From Gemmatimonadota bacterium (lineage in GTDB: Bacteria > Gemmatimonadota > Gemmatimonadetes > Palauibacterales > Palauibacteraceae), in the NCBI GenBank assembly GCA_020351855.1, contig CP070670.1, forward strand, positions 1,814,865 through 1,855,194: a DNA stretch of 40,330 nt, read 5' to 3'. Below, piece by piece: positions 27,027 through 35,956 of this stretch. The position numbers and the translations under genes are program-made. The first letter of the stretch is position 1. Every line of letters begins with the position of its first letter. Below the pieces are notes generated by a model. The model ran no database searches. It had not been told where the DNA came from and saw nothing but the letters and a program-made list of their open reading frames with translations.

Positions 27027-27536
27027 ATGAAGACCCGTCTGAGCACGCCAACCGCGCTGATCGCCGGCCTGCTGCTCCTCGGTTGTCAGCCGCAGGAGCC
27101 GGAGACGGAAGCCCAGCCCACATACGAAGCGCCCGACTTCTCGGCGATGAACGAGGCCTACGCCGCGGCCGTGAACGCCGGGGACGCAGAGGCCCTGGGC
27201 ATGATGTACGCGGAGGACGCGATCTCGATGCCCCCCAACGCGGAGCCGCTCGTCGGCCGGCAAGCGATCGTGGACGACGCGGCGGAGGACTTCGCCTCCC
27301 TCACGGCCAACCTCGTCAGCCAGACCGAAGGCCACTACATGATGGGTGACACGGCCATCGAGTGGGGCCGGTACGCGTTTACCGGGACCCTGAACGAGTC
27401 GGGCGCCACGATCAGCGAGGAAGGCAAGTACGTCGCCATCTGGAAGCACCAGCCGGACGGAAGCTGGCAGATCGTGCGGGACATCTGGAACGCGAATGCG
27501 CCTCCGACGATGGAGACGGCCGGCGAGATGGGCTGA
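27027..27536 (+). CDS. DUF4440/SnoaL-like lipoprotein
   Basis: This 169-residue protein begins with a lipoprotein signal peptide (LIAGLLLLGC, lipidated Cys at about 20). A DUF4440 (NTF2-like) domain follows: MNEAYAAAVNAGDAEALGMMYAEDAISMPPN, the IVDDAAEDF helix, and KYVAIWKHQPDGSWQIVRDIWN, the classic closing strand of the fold. Members are small cone-shaped proteins of unknown or ligand-binding role; enzymatic activity cannot be claimed. An AGGAGG site precedes the ATG. It lies between the MATE exporter and a small membrane protein. Confidence 0.88.
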   Translation: MKTRLSTPTALIAGLLLLGCQPQEPETEAQPTYEAPDFSAMNEAYAAAVNAGDAEALGMMYAEDAISMPPNAEPLVGRQAIVDDAAEDFASLTANLVSQTEGHYMMGDTAIEWGRYAFTGTLNESGATISEEGKYVAIWKHQPDGSWQIVRDIWNANAPPTMETAGEMG

Positions 27537-27558
27537 TCAGCCCGGACGGCCTTCTCTG

Positions 27559-27810
27559 ATGAGCGGGAAGAGGATCGGCGCGGGCGCCCTGGTCGTGCGC
27601 TACGCCTCGCGACTCCGCTTTCCCTATCTGTTCGTTGCCACGGCGGTCCTCTTCATCGCCGATCTCATCGCGCCCGACCTCATGCCGTTCGCGGACGAGA
27701 TCCTGCTCGGCCTGCTGACCGCCCTGTTTGGGGTCTGGCGCAAGCGTCGCGTGGAGCGGCCGCCCGACGATGCGGTTGAAGGGCCGTCGGAGGCGGAGAC
27801 TCCGGCGTAG
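27559..27810 (+). CDS. Small membrane protein, DUF6116-like
   Basis: This 83-residue protein has a basic N-terminus, then RFPYLFVATAVLFIADLIAPDLMPFADEILLGLLTALFGVW, which predicts two short hydrophobic helices separated by the PDLMPFADE turn. That turn and spacing resemble the DUF6116 family, whose function is unknown. The C-terminal tail is hydrophilic. The ATG lies 22 bp after the preceding lipoprotein stop, so cotranscription is likely. An earlier in-frame start would overlap that gene and is not needed. Confidence 0.7.
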   Translation: MSGKRIGAGALVVRYASRLRFPYLFVATAVLFIADLIAPDLMPFADEILLGLLTALFGVWRKRRVERPPDDAVEGPSEAETPA

Positions 27811-27861
27811 GAGGGCGTTAGCGATCCGAGAGCACGTCATCGCATTCAAAGGAGCCATAAA

Positions 27862-29769
27862 GTGATCAGACCCGATACGCCACACGCCATCCTGCTGCTG
27901 GCCGCCGCAGCGCTCGGGCTCGCCCCGGGAGCGGCCGCCCAGGAGCAGGAAGCGAAGCAGGTCGTCCGCTCGCGGGACGACCTTCCCCGACACACCTACG
28001 AGATCGACTTGATTCCGAGCGAGCTCTTCGCCTCCCGCGCCGCGTTCATGCTGTTCGCGGAGCGCGTCGCGGAAGACACTCGAACGGTGCTCTCGACTTA
28101 CGAGATCGAGGACAAGGCGACCCGGAGGGAGCTGTACGGCACGCTGGAGAACGTGGCCCTCCTCGAGGGCAACATGGACCAGGCGCTCGTCTACAGCGAC
28201 AAGATTCGCGAACTCCAGGAGAAGCCCGCGGCCAAGCTGATGTCGGGCCTCGTCGTGCGTGCCCTGGTTTCCGCTTCCGGGGCCGCCAGCGCGGAGGACA
28301 CGCCGGGCAGGAGGGCCGCCTTCCGGAGCCACTTCGCCGCGTCGGTCAACGAGCTGCCCTGGGACGTGGTGCAGGACGACGTGGAGCAGATGAAGGGTTC
28401 GATGGAGATCATCTCCGAGAACCTTTTGCTCGGGGTCATCCAGAACCAGATGGACCCGGCGGTGGAGAAGACGGGCAGCGTGAGCGGCGAGCTTGCCCAG
28501 GGGCTGCTCAACATGCGGACGGTCGTCGACGTCGTGCTGCCCTACAAGGAGCAGATCGTGGGCGTGCTCCAGACCTACATCGCCGACAACCGGACGGAGA
28601 AGGCCGACATCTGGGCGGCACGCTCCGTGGATCTCTCGGCGGATGCGGAGCTGGAGCCGGTGTTGGTGGCCATATGGGACACCGGCGTGGATCCCGACGT
28701 ATACGGTTCGCGGATGTTCCGGAACGAGGCCGAGGAGGCGGACGGCCAGGACAACGACGGCAACGGCTTCATCGACGATGTCTACGGGCTCGCCTTCGAG
28801 TGGGACGGCGCCCGGACGACGGGCGCCCTCTATCCGCTGGCCGAGACGGCCCGGGCGCGGCTCCCGGAGATGACCCAGCAGATCAAGGGTCTAAACGACC
28901 TCCAGGCAGGGATCGACAGCCCCGAAGCGGAGGCGCTCCGGCAGCAGATGGCCACCATGGAGCCCGATCAGGTGAAGCCGTTCATCGAGGAGCTCGGCCT
29001 CTTTGCCATCTTCTCCCACGGCACGCACGTGGCCGGCATAGCGGTCGAACGGAACCCGGCAGCGCGCGTGCTCGTCATTCGGCAGGCCTTCCCCTACCAG
29101 ATGATTCCGGCGCCGCTCTTCAAGGAGGATGCGAAGCGGTGGGTGGCCAACATGGCCGACATCGTCGACTACATGCGCCTCCAGGGGGTGCGCGTCGTCA
29201 ACATGAGTTGGGGTCTCAGCCCGCCCGAGCTCGAGGGGATGTTCGAGGTCAACGGCATCGGGGCGGACGCCGAGGAGCGACAGGCGATGGCCCGCGAGGT
29301 GTTCGACATCCTCCTCGACGGGATGCAGACCGCGTTCAGCAGCGCCCCGGAGATCCTGTTCGTTCCGGCCGCTGGGAACTCGGATACGGACGCCACGTTC
29401 GATGAGTTCATCCCGTCGTCGATCGACCTTCCGAACGTCATCACGGCGGCCGCCGTGGACCAGGCCGGCGAGGAGACGGGCTTCACCAGTTACGGGCCGA
29501 GCGTCGATGTACACTCCAACGGCTTCGAGGTGGAGAGCTACATCCCCGGCGGGGAGCGTCTCCCGTTCTCCGGAACGTCGATGGCGGCGCCCAACGTGGT
29601 CAACCTGGCAGCCAAGCTGATCGCCCTCGACCCGTCTCTCACGCCACCCGAGGTCATCGCCCTCATCGAGGAGGCGGCCGAGACCAGCGAGGATGGGCGG
29701 AGGCGGCTGATCAACCCCAAGCGCTCGGTGGAGCTTCTGAGGGAGCGACAGGGCGCGGCAGAGGAGTAG
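27862..29769 (+). CDS. Secreted subtilisin-like serine protease (S8 family)
   Basis: This 635-residue S8 protease has a signal peptide (AILLLAAAALGLAPGAAAQ). A helical region of about 200 residues precedes the catalytic domain. The triad is Asp273 (AIWDTGVD), His386 (HGTHVAGI) and Ser573 (GTSMAAPNV), with Asn in AAGNSDTD as the oxyanion residue. About 110 residues separate Asp and His, far more than in subtilisin; this stretch includes a Ca-binding-like DGQDNDGNGFIDD (about 294-306) and a helical insertion. The GTG start has AAAGGAG upstream. It converges with the aminotransferase gene and ends 36 bp from it. Confidence 0.95.
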   Translation: MIRPDTPHAILLLAAAALGLAPGAAAQEQEAKQVVRSRDDLPRHTYEIDLIPSELFASRAAFMLFAERVAEDTRTVLSTYEIEDKATRRELYGTLENVALLEGNMDQALVYSDKIRELQEKPAAKLMSGLVVRALVSASGAASAEDTPGRRAAFRSHFAASVNELPWDVVQDDVEQMKGSMEIISENLLLGVIQNQMDPAVEKTGSVSGELAQGLLNMRTVVDVVLPYKEQIVGVLQTYIADNRTEKADIWAARSVDLSADAELEPVLVAIWDTGVDPDVYGSRMFRNEAEEADGQDNDGNGFIDDVYGLAFEWDGARTTGALYPLAETARARLPEMTQQIKGLNDLQAGIDSPEAEALRQQMATMEPDQVKPFIEELGLFAIFSHGTHVAGIAVERNPAARVLVIRQAFPYQMIPAPLFKEDAKRWVANMADIVDYMRLQGVRVVNMSWGLSPPELEGMFEVNGIGADAEERQAMAREVFDILLDGMQTAFSSAPEILFVPAAGNSDTDATFDEFIPSSIDLPNVITAAAVDQAGEETGFTSYGPSVDVHSNGFEVESYIPGGERLPFSGTSMAAPNVVNLAAKLIALDPSLTPPEVIALIEEAAETSEDGRRRLINPKRSVELLRERQGAAEE

Positions 29770-29793
29770 GGAGAGGAGTAGCCGACCTGCGGC

Positions 29794-29820
29794 GCGGCCC
29801 GGCCCCTATCGCCGGGCCGC
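29794..29820. terminator. GC-rich hairpin at the convergent subtilase/aminotransferase junction
   Basis: GCGGCCCGGC (29794-29803) pairs perfectly with GCCGGGCCGC (29811-29820) around a 7-base loop. It includes the minus-strand aminotransferase stop codon (29806-29808). There is no T-tract. Its place 25 bp past the subtilase stop suggests a bidirectional transcription end, though it could equally stabilise transcript ends. Confidence 0.5.
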
Positions 29821-31194
29821 CACCGCGTGCTTGCCCAGCTTCTTCATCAGCTCCCACACCGGGCCCGGGAAGCTGTGGAGCGCCTCCATCGTCCGCTCGA
29901 ACCCGGCCAGGAACCACTCCGCATCGGCCTCCGTGATGTTCAGCGGAGGCAGCAGCTTGACGACATCCATGTGGTGTCCGGCGACCTGCGTGAGGATCCT
30001 GTGGTCGTCCAGGAGAGGGATGACCACGGCCTGCGGGAACAGATCGGGACTGATGCGGTGCGTCGTCGCCCAGGCGCCCCGGAGAGCGATCGAGCGGGGC
30101 TCGCCGAACTCGATGCCGATCATCAGGCCGCGCTGCCTGACCTCGGTGATGAACTCGAAGCGCGGCATCATCCGCTCGAGCCCCTCGCGGATGATCCCGC
30201 CGATCCGGCCCGCGTTGGCGGCAAGATGCTCCTCCTCGAGCACCCGCAGCGATGCCAGGCCGGCCGCCATCGCGAGGTCGCCCATGCCGAACGTGCAGGT
30301 GTGCCTCATGCCCTGGTCCATGGAGGTGTACATCCGATCGTGGATCGCGCGCCGCGTCACCATGGCCCCGACGGGCACGTAACCGCCCGACAGGGCCTTG
30401 GCGATCAGGACGATGTCCGGCTCGAGACCCTCGACCCACTCGAAGGCGAACGTCCTGCCCGTCCGTCCGAGGCCGGTCTGCACTTCATCGCACACGAGGA
30501 GCGCGCCGTGCTCGCGGCAAAGCTCGGCGGCCCTGCGGAGGAAGGCGTCCTCCGGGATGTAGACACCCTTCCCCTGGATCGGCTCGAAGATGAACAGGGC
30601 GATGTCGCCGGCGGAAAAGGCGCGCTCCAGGCCGTCGTAATCGTTCAGCTCGACGCGCACGGCAGGGGAAAGCAGCGGCTCGAAGCCGTCGCGGAACGCC
30701 AGGTCCCCGTTCACGGCCAGCGCTCCGGTCGTCAAGCCGTGAAAGGCGCGCCCGAGATGGATCATCCCCTGCTTGCCGGTGGCGGCGCGCGCGAACTTGA
30801 TCGCCGCCTCCGTGGCCTCGGCACCGCTGTTGCAGAAATAGACTCGCTCGAGTCCTTCCGGCAGCAGCCGCGTGAGCTCCTCAGCCAGGGCCGCGGCGAG
30901 GGGCGGCGTGTCGAAGGCAGCCCAATTGGGAAGACCGGCCTCCAGCGTGTCGACGAGTGCCTGGCGGATAACGGGGTGGCCGCGGCCGAAGTTGAACACA
31001 CCCCAGCCACTCATGAAATCCAGGTACTTGAGGCCGTCCGCATCCCACAGGTAAGGGCCTTCGCCGCGAACCCACTGCCGATCGAAGCCGATCGTGCGCA
31101 GCATCTTGGCCCACATCGGGCCGACATGCTCTCGATAGAGCTCGAGGGCTCGCGGCCGTGTCTCCTCGAAGATCCCGGGGACGCTCGGTTCCAA
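29806..31194 (-). CDS. Class III PLP-dependent aminotransferase (ornithine/putrescine aminotransferase-like)
   Basis: This 462-residue fold-type I aminotransferase has the class III pattern: YLDFMSGWGVFNFGRGHP near the N-terminus, FCNSGAEATEAAIKFARAAT (phosphate-binding loop), FEPIQGKGVYIP, and LLVCDEVQTGLGRTG holding the cofactor-contact Asp. IAKALSGGYVPVG gives the PLP lysine at about residue 266. Substrate choice within the class (ornithine, putrescine, acetylornithine, 4-aminobutyrate) cannot be fixed from these motifs; the N-terminal helical extension resembles putrescine aminotransferase-like proteins. TTG at 31194 is the only plausible start, because a TAG stop lies in frame about 20 codons upstream and no ATG or GTG intervenes. 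Confidence 0.93.
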   Translation of the reverse strand: MEPSVPGIFEETRPRALELYREHVGPMWAKMLRTIGFDRQWVRGEGPYLWDADGLKYLDFMSGWGVFNFGRGHPVIRQALVDTLEAGLPNWAAFDTPPLAAALAEELTRLLPEGLERVYFCNSGAEATEAAIKFARAATGKQGMIHLGRAFHGLTTGALAVNGDLAFRDGFEPLLSPAVRVELNDYDGLERAFSAGDIALFIFEPIQGKGVYIPEDAFLRRAAELCREHGALLVCDEVQTGLGRTGRTFAFEWVEGLEPDIVLIAKALSGGYVPVGAMVTRRAIHDRMYTSMDQGMRHTCTFGMGDLAMAAGLASLRVLEEEHLAANAGRIGGIIREGLERMMPRFEFITEVRQRGLMIGIEFGEPRSIALRGAWATTHRISPDLFPQAVVIPLLDDHRILTQVAGHHMDVVKLLPPLNITEADAEWFLAGFERTMEALHSFPGPVWELMKKLGKHAVAARR

Positions 31195-31352
31195 AGGCTC
31201 GCTCCGAACAGGGGTGAGGCTCTCCCGCGCCGACTCCTCGACACCGGAGCACCGATTCTAGTCGGCCTCGGGCCTCTGCGCGAACATCACGCACGTGTTA
31301 ACATTCTTCCCTCCCTGTCCATGGAGATCGTCCGCGTGAGGAGGGTATGCCC

Positions 31353-31607
31353 ATGCAGGAACAGCTGATCGGCACCGTCACCCATTACTTCGACAAGCCC
31401 CACGTCGGGGTCGTCAAGCTGATCGCCGAACTCAGCGTGGGGGAGACGCTTCACTTTCGGGGCCACACGACCGATTTCTCCCAGACCGCGACGTCCCTGC
31501 AGGTGGAGCACGGTCCAGTCGAGAGCGCCGAAGCCGGATCGGAGATCGCGATTCAGGTGGAGGAGCGGGTGCGGGCCCACGACCAGGTCTACCGGGTCAC
31601 CGAGTAG
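31353..31607 (+). CDS. Small EF-Tu domain 2-like protein (translation elongation factor-like)
   Basis: This 84-residue protein consists of one beta-barrel domain resembling domain 2 of translation elongation factors: GTVTHYFDKPHVGVVKL, VGETLHFRGHTTDF and FSQTATSLQVEHGPVESAEAG. Such stand-alone proteins are widespread and annotated as translation elongation factor-like; the role is unknown and there is no GTPase domain. The second ATG is preferred because the AGGAGGG ribosome binding site is 7 bases upstream of it, but only one base from the first ATG (31347). It is divergent from the aminotransferase and converges with the dikinase gene. Confidence 0.85.
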   Translation: MQEQLIGTVTHYFDKPHVGVVKLIAELSVGETLHFRGHTTDFSQTATSLQVEHGPVESAEAGSEIAIQVEERVRAHDQVYRVTE

Positions 31608-31655
31608 AACGCTCGTGGCCGGTGCCGCGGTACGGGCTGCCGCGGCGCCGACGAT

Positions 31656-31681
31656 CGGCCGCCCTGGCGCCCGGGCGGCCG
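31656..31681. terminator. GC-rich hairpin at the convergent EF-like/ppdK junction
   Basis: CGGCCGCCC (31656-31664) pairs with GGGCGGCCG (31673-31681) around an 8-base loop, and the stem abuts the ppdK stop codon at 31682-31684. As at 29794-29820, no T-tract follows. The shared layout suggests a bidirectional end for the two convergent transcripts. Confidence 0.5.
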
Positions 31682-34522
31682 CTACCGCGCGGAAGCCACC
31701 TCGACGCTGGCGTGGGCCGCGGCCAGCCGCGCCACCGGAATCCTCGGGGGAGAGCAGGACACGTAGTCCAGTCCGATCCGGTGGCAGAAGCGTACGGAGT
31801 CCGGATGGCCACCGTGCTCCCCGCAAATCCCGACCTCCAGGTCGGGCTTCCTCGATCGTCCCCATTCCACCGTGAGGGCCATCAGCCGCCCCAGGCCCAT
31901 CCGATCGAGCACCTCGAACGGGTTGTCCTGCAGGATCCCCCGCTCGTTGTAGAGCGGGAGGAACTTCGTCTCCGCATCCTCGCGGCTGAACGAGAAGGTG
32001 GCCTGCGTGAGGTCGTTGGTGCCGAAGGAGAAGAAATCCGCCGCTTCGGCCAGGCTCTCGGCGCGCAGGCACGCCCGCACGACCTCGATCATCGTGCCGA
32101 ACGAGAAGTCCACCTCCAGCTCGTACTTGTCGCGGACCGCCTCCTCCGCCTCGGCGACGTACTCCCGCACCCGCATCAGCTCCTGCGACGTGCACACCTG
32201 CGGAACCATGATCTGCGGATGCACCTCGATCCCGTCCTGCAGGCACTCGGCCGCCGCCTCCAGAATGGCCCGCACCTGCATCCGGTAGATCTCCGGGTAG
32301 GTCAGGCCGAGCCGCACGCCGCGGTGCCCGAGCATCGGGTTCGTCTCCCTCAGCGCCTGGGAGCGGACGAGCAGCGCCTCCTTCCGCGCGATGACCCGGT
32401 CCACGCGCCGGGCGTCCGCCAGTTCGCCTCCGAACTGGGCCGGCGGAAGGGCCGCCCCGGCGGGGGTTTCGTCCAGGGCGCGCAGGGTGCTGGTCATGAC
32501 GTCCATGCCGCGCAGCGCGTCCCGCAGCTGGAGAAGATGACGGATCTCCTCCTCCAGGCGGGTCTGCGCCGGCAGGAACTCGTGGATCGGCGGGTCCAGG
32601 AGACGGATGGTCACCGGGCGGGGCGACATCGCCTGGAAGATCCCCCGGAAGTCGGCCCGCTGCATCGGCAGGAGGCGCTCCAGCGCGGCGGCCCGCTGCT
32701 CGTCATCCTCCGCGATGATCATGTCGAGGACGATGGGGAGCCGTTCGGGGGCGTTGAACATGCGCTCCGTGCGGCAGAGGCCGATGCCCATGGCTCCGTA
32801 GCGGATCGCCCGTTCCGCATCCTCCGGCGTGTCCGCGTTGGCCATGACCTGGAGCCGGGCCGCCTCGTCCGCCCACGACAGCAACGTCTCCAGCTCCTCG
32901 GAAAACTCGGCCTCCACGGTCGGCACCTCGCCCAGGAAGACGCGGCCGGTCGACCCGTCGATCGTGATGACGTCACCCTGCTTCACTACGACCTCGCCGG
33001 CGATCGCCTGTCCGCGCTCCTCATCGACCAGCAAGCCGTCGGCGCCGGCGACGCAGGGTTTGCCCATCCCGCGTGCCACGACGGCGGCATGGGAGGTCCC
33101 ACCGCCGCGGCTCGTCAGGATGCCTTGGGCGGCGAAGAAGCCGTGGATGTCCTCCGGCTTCGTCTCCTCCCGGACCAGGATCACCCGAATCCCCTGCCGC
33201 CCCAGGAACTCCGCCTTGTCGGCGTCGAACACTGCCTGGCCGAACGCGGCGCCGGGCGACGCGGCGAGGCCCGTGGCCAGGGGGTCACCCTCAAAGGACG
33301 GATCGATGCGCGGGTAGAGCATCTGCTCGAGATCTTCCGGACCTACCCGAAGCAGTGCCTCCTCCTTCCCGATCAGACCCTCCTCCAACATCTCGACCGA
33401 GGTCCGGACGCGCGCGCTGGCGTTCATCTTCCCGTTGCGCGTCTGGAGACAGTAGAGGACACTGCGCTCGTTGGTGAACTCGAAGTCCTGGACCTCGCGG
33501 TAGTGCTCCTCCAGCTTGCGGCGCAGCTCCTGGAGCTGGGCGTGGATGTCCGGCATCTCCGAAGCGAGCCCGGCGATCGGCTTCGGCGTCCGGATGCCGG
33601 CCACCACATCCTCGCCCTGGGCGTTCACCAGGTACTCGCCATACAGCTCGTTCGCCCCGGTCCCCGGATCCCGGGTGAAGGCCACGCCCGTGCAGCAGTC
33701 CGGCCCCATGTTGCCGAACACCATGGCCACGACGTTGGCCGCCGTGCCGTTGGCCATGTCGGGCGTGATGCCGAATTCGCGGCGGTAGTCGACCGCCCGG
33801 CGGCCCATCCAGGAGCCGAATACGGCCTTGATCGCCATCTCCAGCTGCTCGTGCGGGTCGCTCGGAAAGGCTCGCCCGCTGTGCTTGCGCACGACCTGGA
33901 GGAAGCGCCGCACGATCTCCTCCAGGTCCTCGGCCGTCAGCTCCACATCGACCGTCGCGCCGGCCAGCTCCTTTACCGACTCGAACTGCTCGTCGAACTT
34001 CGCATCATCGATCCCGAGCGCCACCTTGCCGAACAGCTGGATGAGGCGGCGGTAGGCATCGTAGGCGAACCGGGCATCGCCCGTCTGCGCGATGAGCCCA
34101 TCGAGGCTCTCCTCGTTCAGCCCGAGGTTGAGAATCGTGTCCATCATGCCGGGCATCGAGAGGGCGGACCCCGACCGCACGGAGACGAGCAGGGGGTCCT
34201 CGGTCCCTCCGAAACGGCGGCCTGTGCGCTCCTCCAGCCTCGCCATCTGCGCCCGTACCTGCTCCATGGTTCCATCGGGCAGTCCCCCGTCGGGCGACTC
34301 CAGGTATGCCAGGCACGCCTCGGTCGTGACGACGAAGCCGGGCGGCACGTTGAGGCCGATCTGCGTCATCTCGCACAGGTTGGCCCCCTTGCCGCCCAGG
34401 AGCTGCTTGTCGCCGGGATCGCCCTCGGAGAAGGACCAGACCCAGGGCTTCGGCGCGTCGGCCCCGCCCGCGCCCATCGCTTCGCGGCTCTTCTTGAGTC
34501 TGGGATCCGCCACCCTCTCCAT
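31682..34522 (-). CDS. ppdK: Pyruvate, phosphate dikinase
   Basis: This 946-residue enzyme interconverts pyruvate, ATP and phosphate with phosphoenolpyruvate, AMP and pyrophosphate in the cytoplasm, feeding gluconeogenesis or reversible glycolysis. The N-terminal nucleotide-binding domain has LLGGKGANLCEMT, VSVRSGSALSMPGMMDT and GEYLVNAQGEDVVAGIRTP. The central phosphohistidine domain has GGGTSHAAVVARGMGKPCV with His478. The C-terminal TIM barrel has GLCRTERMF, NPMLGHRGVRL, FFSFGTNDLTQ and GICGEHGG, whose Cys is the usual acid/base. The order and length match PpdK. ATG at 34522 is preferred because GGGAGA lies about 9 bases upstream; a GTG three codons earlier overlaps that site. An odd feature is a short hydrophilic N-terminal extension (MERVADPRLKKSREAMG). 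Confidence 0.97.
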   Translation of the reverse strand: MERVADPRLKKSREAMGAGGADAPKPWVWSFSEGDPGDKQLLGGKGANLCEMTQIGLNVPPGFVVTTEACLAYLESPDGGLPDGTMEQVRAQMARLEERTGRRFGGTEDPLLVSVRSGSALSMPGMMDTILNLGLNEESLDGLIAQTGDARFAYDAYRRLIQLFGKVALGIDDAKFDEQFESVKELAGATVDVELTAEDLEEIVRRFLQVVRKHSGRAFPSDPHEQLEMAIKAVFGSWMGRRAVDYRREFGITPDMANGTAANVVAMVFGNMGPDCCTGVAFTRDPGTGANELYGEYLVNAQGEDVVAGIRTPKPIAGLASEMPDIHAQLQELRRKLEEHYREVQDFEFTNERSVLYCLQTRNGKMNASARVRTSVEMLEEGLIGKEEALLRVGPEDLEQMLYPRIDPSFEGDPLATGLAASPGAAFGQAVFDADKAEFLGRQGIRVILVREETKPEDIHGFFAAQGILTSRGGGTSHAAVVARGMGKPCVAGADGLLVDEERGQAIAGEVVVKQGDVITIDGSTGRVFLGEVPTVEAEFSEELETLLSWADEAARLQVMANADTPEDAERAIRYGAMGIGLCRTERMFNAPERLPIVLDMIIAEDDEQRAAALERLLPMQRADFRGIFQAMSPRPVTIRLLDPPIHEFLPAQTRLEEEIRHLLQLRDALRGMDVMTSTLRALDETPAGAALPPAQFGGELADARRVDRVIARKEALLVRSQALRETNPMLGHRGVRLGLTYPEIYRMQVRAILEAAAECLQDGIEVHPQIMVPQVCTSQELMRVREYVAEAEEAVRDKYELEVDFSFGTMIEVVRACLRAESLAEAADFFSFGTNDLTQATFSFSREDAETKFLPLYNERGILQDNPFEVLDRMGLGRLMALTVEWGRSRKPDLEVGICGEHGGHPDSVRFCHRIGLDYVSCSPPRIPVARLAAAHASVEVASAR

Positions 34523-34586
34523 GATCGACACTCTCCCGTTCGAATCGTCGTTGTCCGTCGCGGGTCGCTGGCCTAACGCCAGGCCG

Positions 34587-34607
34587 CGGGGTCTTCCGGA
34601 GGCCCCG
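34587..34607 (-). terminator. Stem-loop between the PD40 protein gene and ppdK
   Basis: CGGGGTCT and AGGCCCCG form an 8-base-pair stem (one G-T pair) around TCCGG. It lies 34 bp past the PD40 gene stop on the minus strand and before the ppdK start. No clear T-run follows. It may end the PD40 transcript or attenuate read-through into ppdK. Confidence 0.4.
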
Positions 34608-34640
34608 AACCTCCCTACCGGTCCGGGTGCCGTGTGCGGC

Positions 34641-35735
34641 TCAGGGGCCCAGACAGGGGGACCACACCGGAAAGTAGTCGTTGGCCGGGTGGTCGGTCAG
34701 GTTCACCGGAGGGCCGCCGTCGATGCCGACGACGAACACCTCGGCCTGCTCGCCGCGGATCGCCGTGTAGGCAACCCGGTCCCACTCCGGCGACGGCGAG
34801 CTCGCTCCCCCGGCGCCCGCGTCGCGAGCCAGATCCTCCTGCTGCAGCGTGTCCAGATCCACGATGTAAACCCGTCCCCTGCCCTCCGCACCCTCGCCGA
34901 GGAGGAGCTTGCGCTGGCTCGGAGACCAGCCGAACGGCTCGCCCGGTCCGGAGGCGATCCGCTGCGGGGTTCCCTCCACCGCGCTCACCACGAAGACGTC
35001 CCGGCCTTCGGCGAAGGCGATCATCCGGCCCGCCGGGGACCACACGGGCCTGAACATTCGGAAGGCTCTTGAGCCGGAGACCTCCACGACCGCCCGCTCC
35101 TCCTTCCCCTCGGGGGACACCACGCGCAGCGCCGTGTCGCCACCCTTCCGCGAGGCGAAGGCGATCAGCCGACCGTCGGCTGACCACTCGGGAAACATGT
35201 ACAAACCGTCGAGGTCGGTGATCCGTCGCCACTCACTGCCGTCCAGGCGGCTGACGTAGAGGGCCGTCTGCCCTCCGGTCTCGACGGCCGAGGCCAGCGC
35301 GATCCGCTCGCCGTCGGGCGACCACGAGAACCCCATCGACATCGGGTAGTCGCCGCGCCGGCGCAGATCCGTCCCGTCCAGGTTCACCGTGTAGAGGAAG
35401 GCATGGAAGCGCAGAGCGCCAAACGGCCCGAAAAGCTCCTCGTCCTCGGCCGTGACGGAGAGAAAGGCGAGCCGCCGGCCGTCCGGCGCCCACTCGATCT
35501 GAAGCGCGCCGGGCACGGATACGACGAGCCGGGCCGGTCCCCCATCCGGATCGATCACGTAGATCCCGGGGGCCCCGTCACGATCGGAGGAGAAGGCGAT
35601 CAGGCTCTCGCAGCGGCGGGGCGGCTGCGCGGGCAGAGGTACCGTATCGGCCTGGGCTCGGAGGGGGGCGGGACGGAGCGCCGCCATCCCGATCAGGGCG
35701 ACGCCCATCGTTCGAACGAGTCGGTTGGGGTGCAC
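34641..35735 (-). CDS. Secreted TolB-like PD40 beta-propeller protein
   Basis: This 364-residue protein has a signal peptide (VHPNRLVRTMGVALIGMAALRPAPLRAQA) and about six WD40-like PD40 repeats. Examples are LIAFSSDRDGAPGIYVIDPD, IEWAPDGRRLAFLS, FSWSPDGERIALAS, PEWSADGRLIAFAS, PVWSPAGRMIAFAE and a final YFPVWSP. PD40 propellers occur in TolB and in many exported proteins as protein-binding platforms; the partner here is unknown, and a true Tol system is not nearby. The GTG start is supported by a GGAGGA site about 7 bases upstream; a longer frame upstream is rejected. The gene is divergent from the cysteine hydrolase. Confidence 0.88.
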   Translation of the reverse strand: MHPNRLVRTMGVALIGMAALRPAPLRAQADTVPLPAQPPRRCESLIAFSSDRDGAPGIYVIDPDGGPARLVVSVPGALQIEWAPDGRRLAFLSVTAEDEELFGPFGALRFHAFLYTVNLDGTDLRRRGDYPMSMGFSWSPDGERIALASAVETGGQTALYVSRLDGSEWRRITDLDGLYMFPEWSADGRLIAFASRKGGDTALRVVSPEGKEERAVVEVSGSRAFRMFRPVWSPAGRMIAFAEGRDVFVVSAVEGTPQRIASGPGEPFGWSPSQRKLLLGEGAEGRGRVYIVDLDTLQQEDLARDAGAGGASSPSPEWDRVAYTAIRGEQAEVFVVGIDGGPPVNLTDHPANDYFPVWSPCLGP

Positions 35736-35956
35736 CTCCGTCCTCCCGTTTCGGCTTCCGTGACGGCAGTCCGTCGGCCGGGGGACCGGCCCGCCCGGTG
35801 AGCGCCGCCGCCCCGAAGGTAGAGTTCGGAGCGCCAAAACTCCAAGCGCCAGGAGTCGCCGGCCGTAAGGTCGGGGCAGCACGGTGCATCACCTCGCCGA
35901 GAGCGGCAGGCGGCGAAGCGCGCCGCCGCCCCGTGGTCGCGCGAACGAATGAGCCC

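Noticed and set aside
31622..34576. A 984-codon open frame on the strand opposite to pyruvate phosphate dikinase
   Set aside because: It is a shadow of the dikinase gene in GC-rich DNA: Arg-, His- and Gly-rich, no family motifs, and the opposite strand has the full PpdK motif set.
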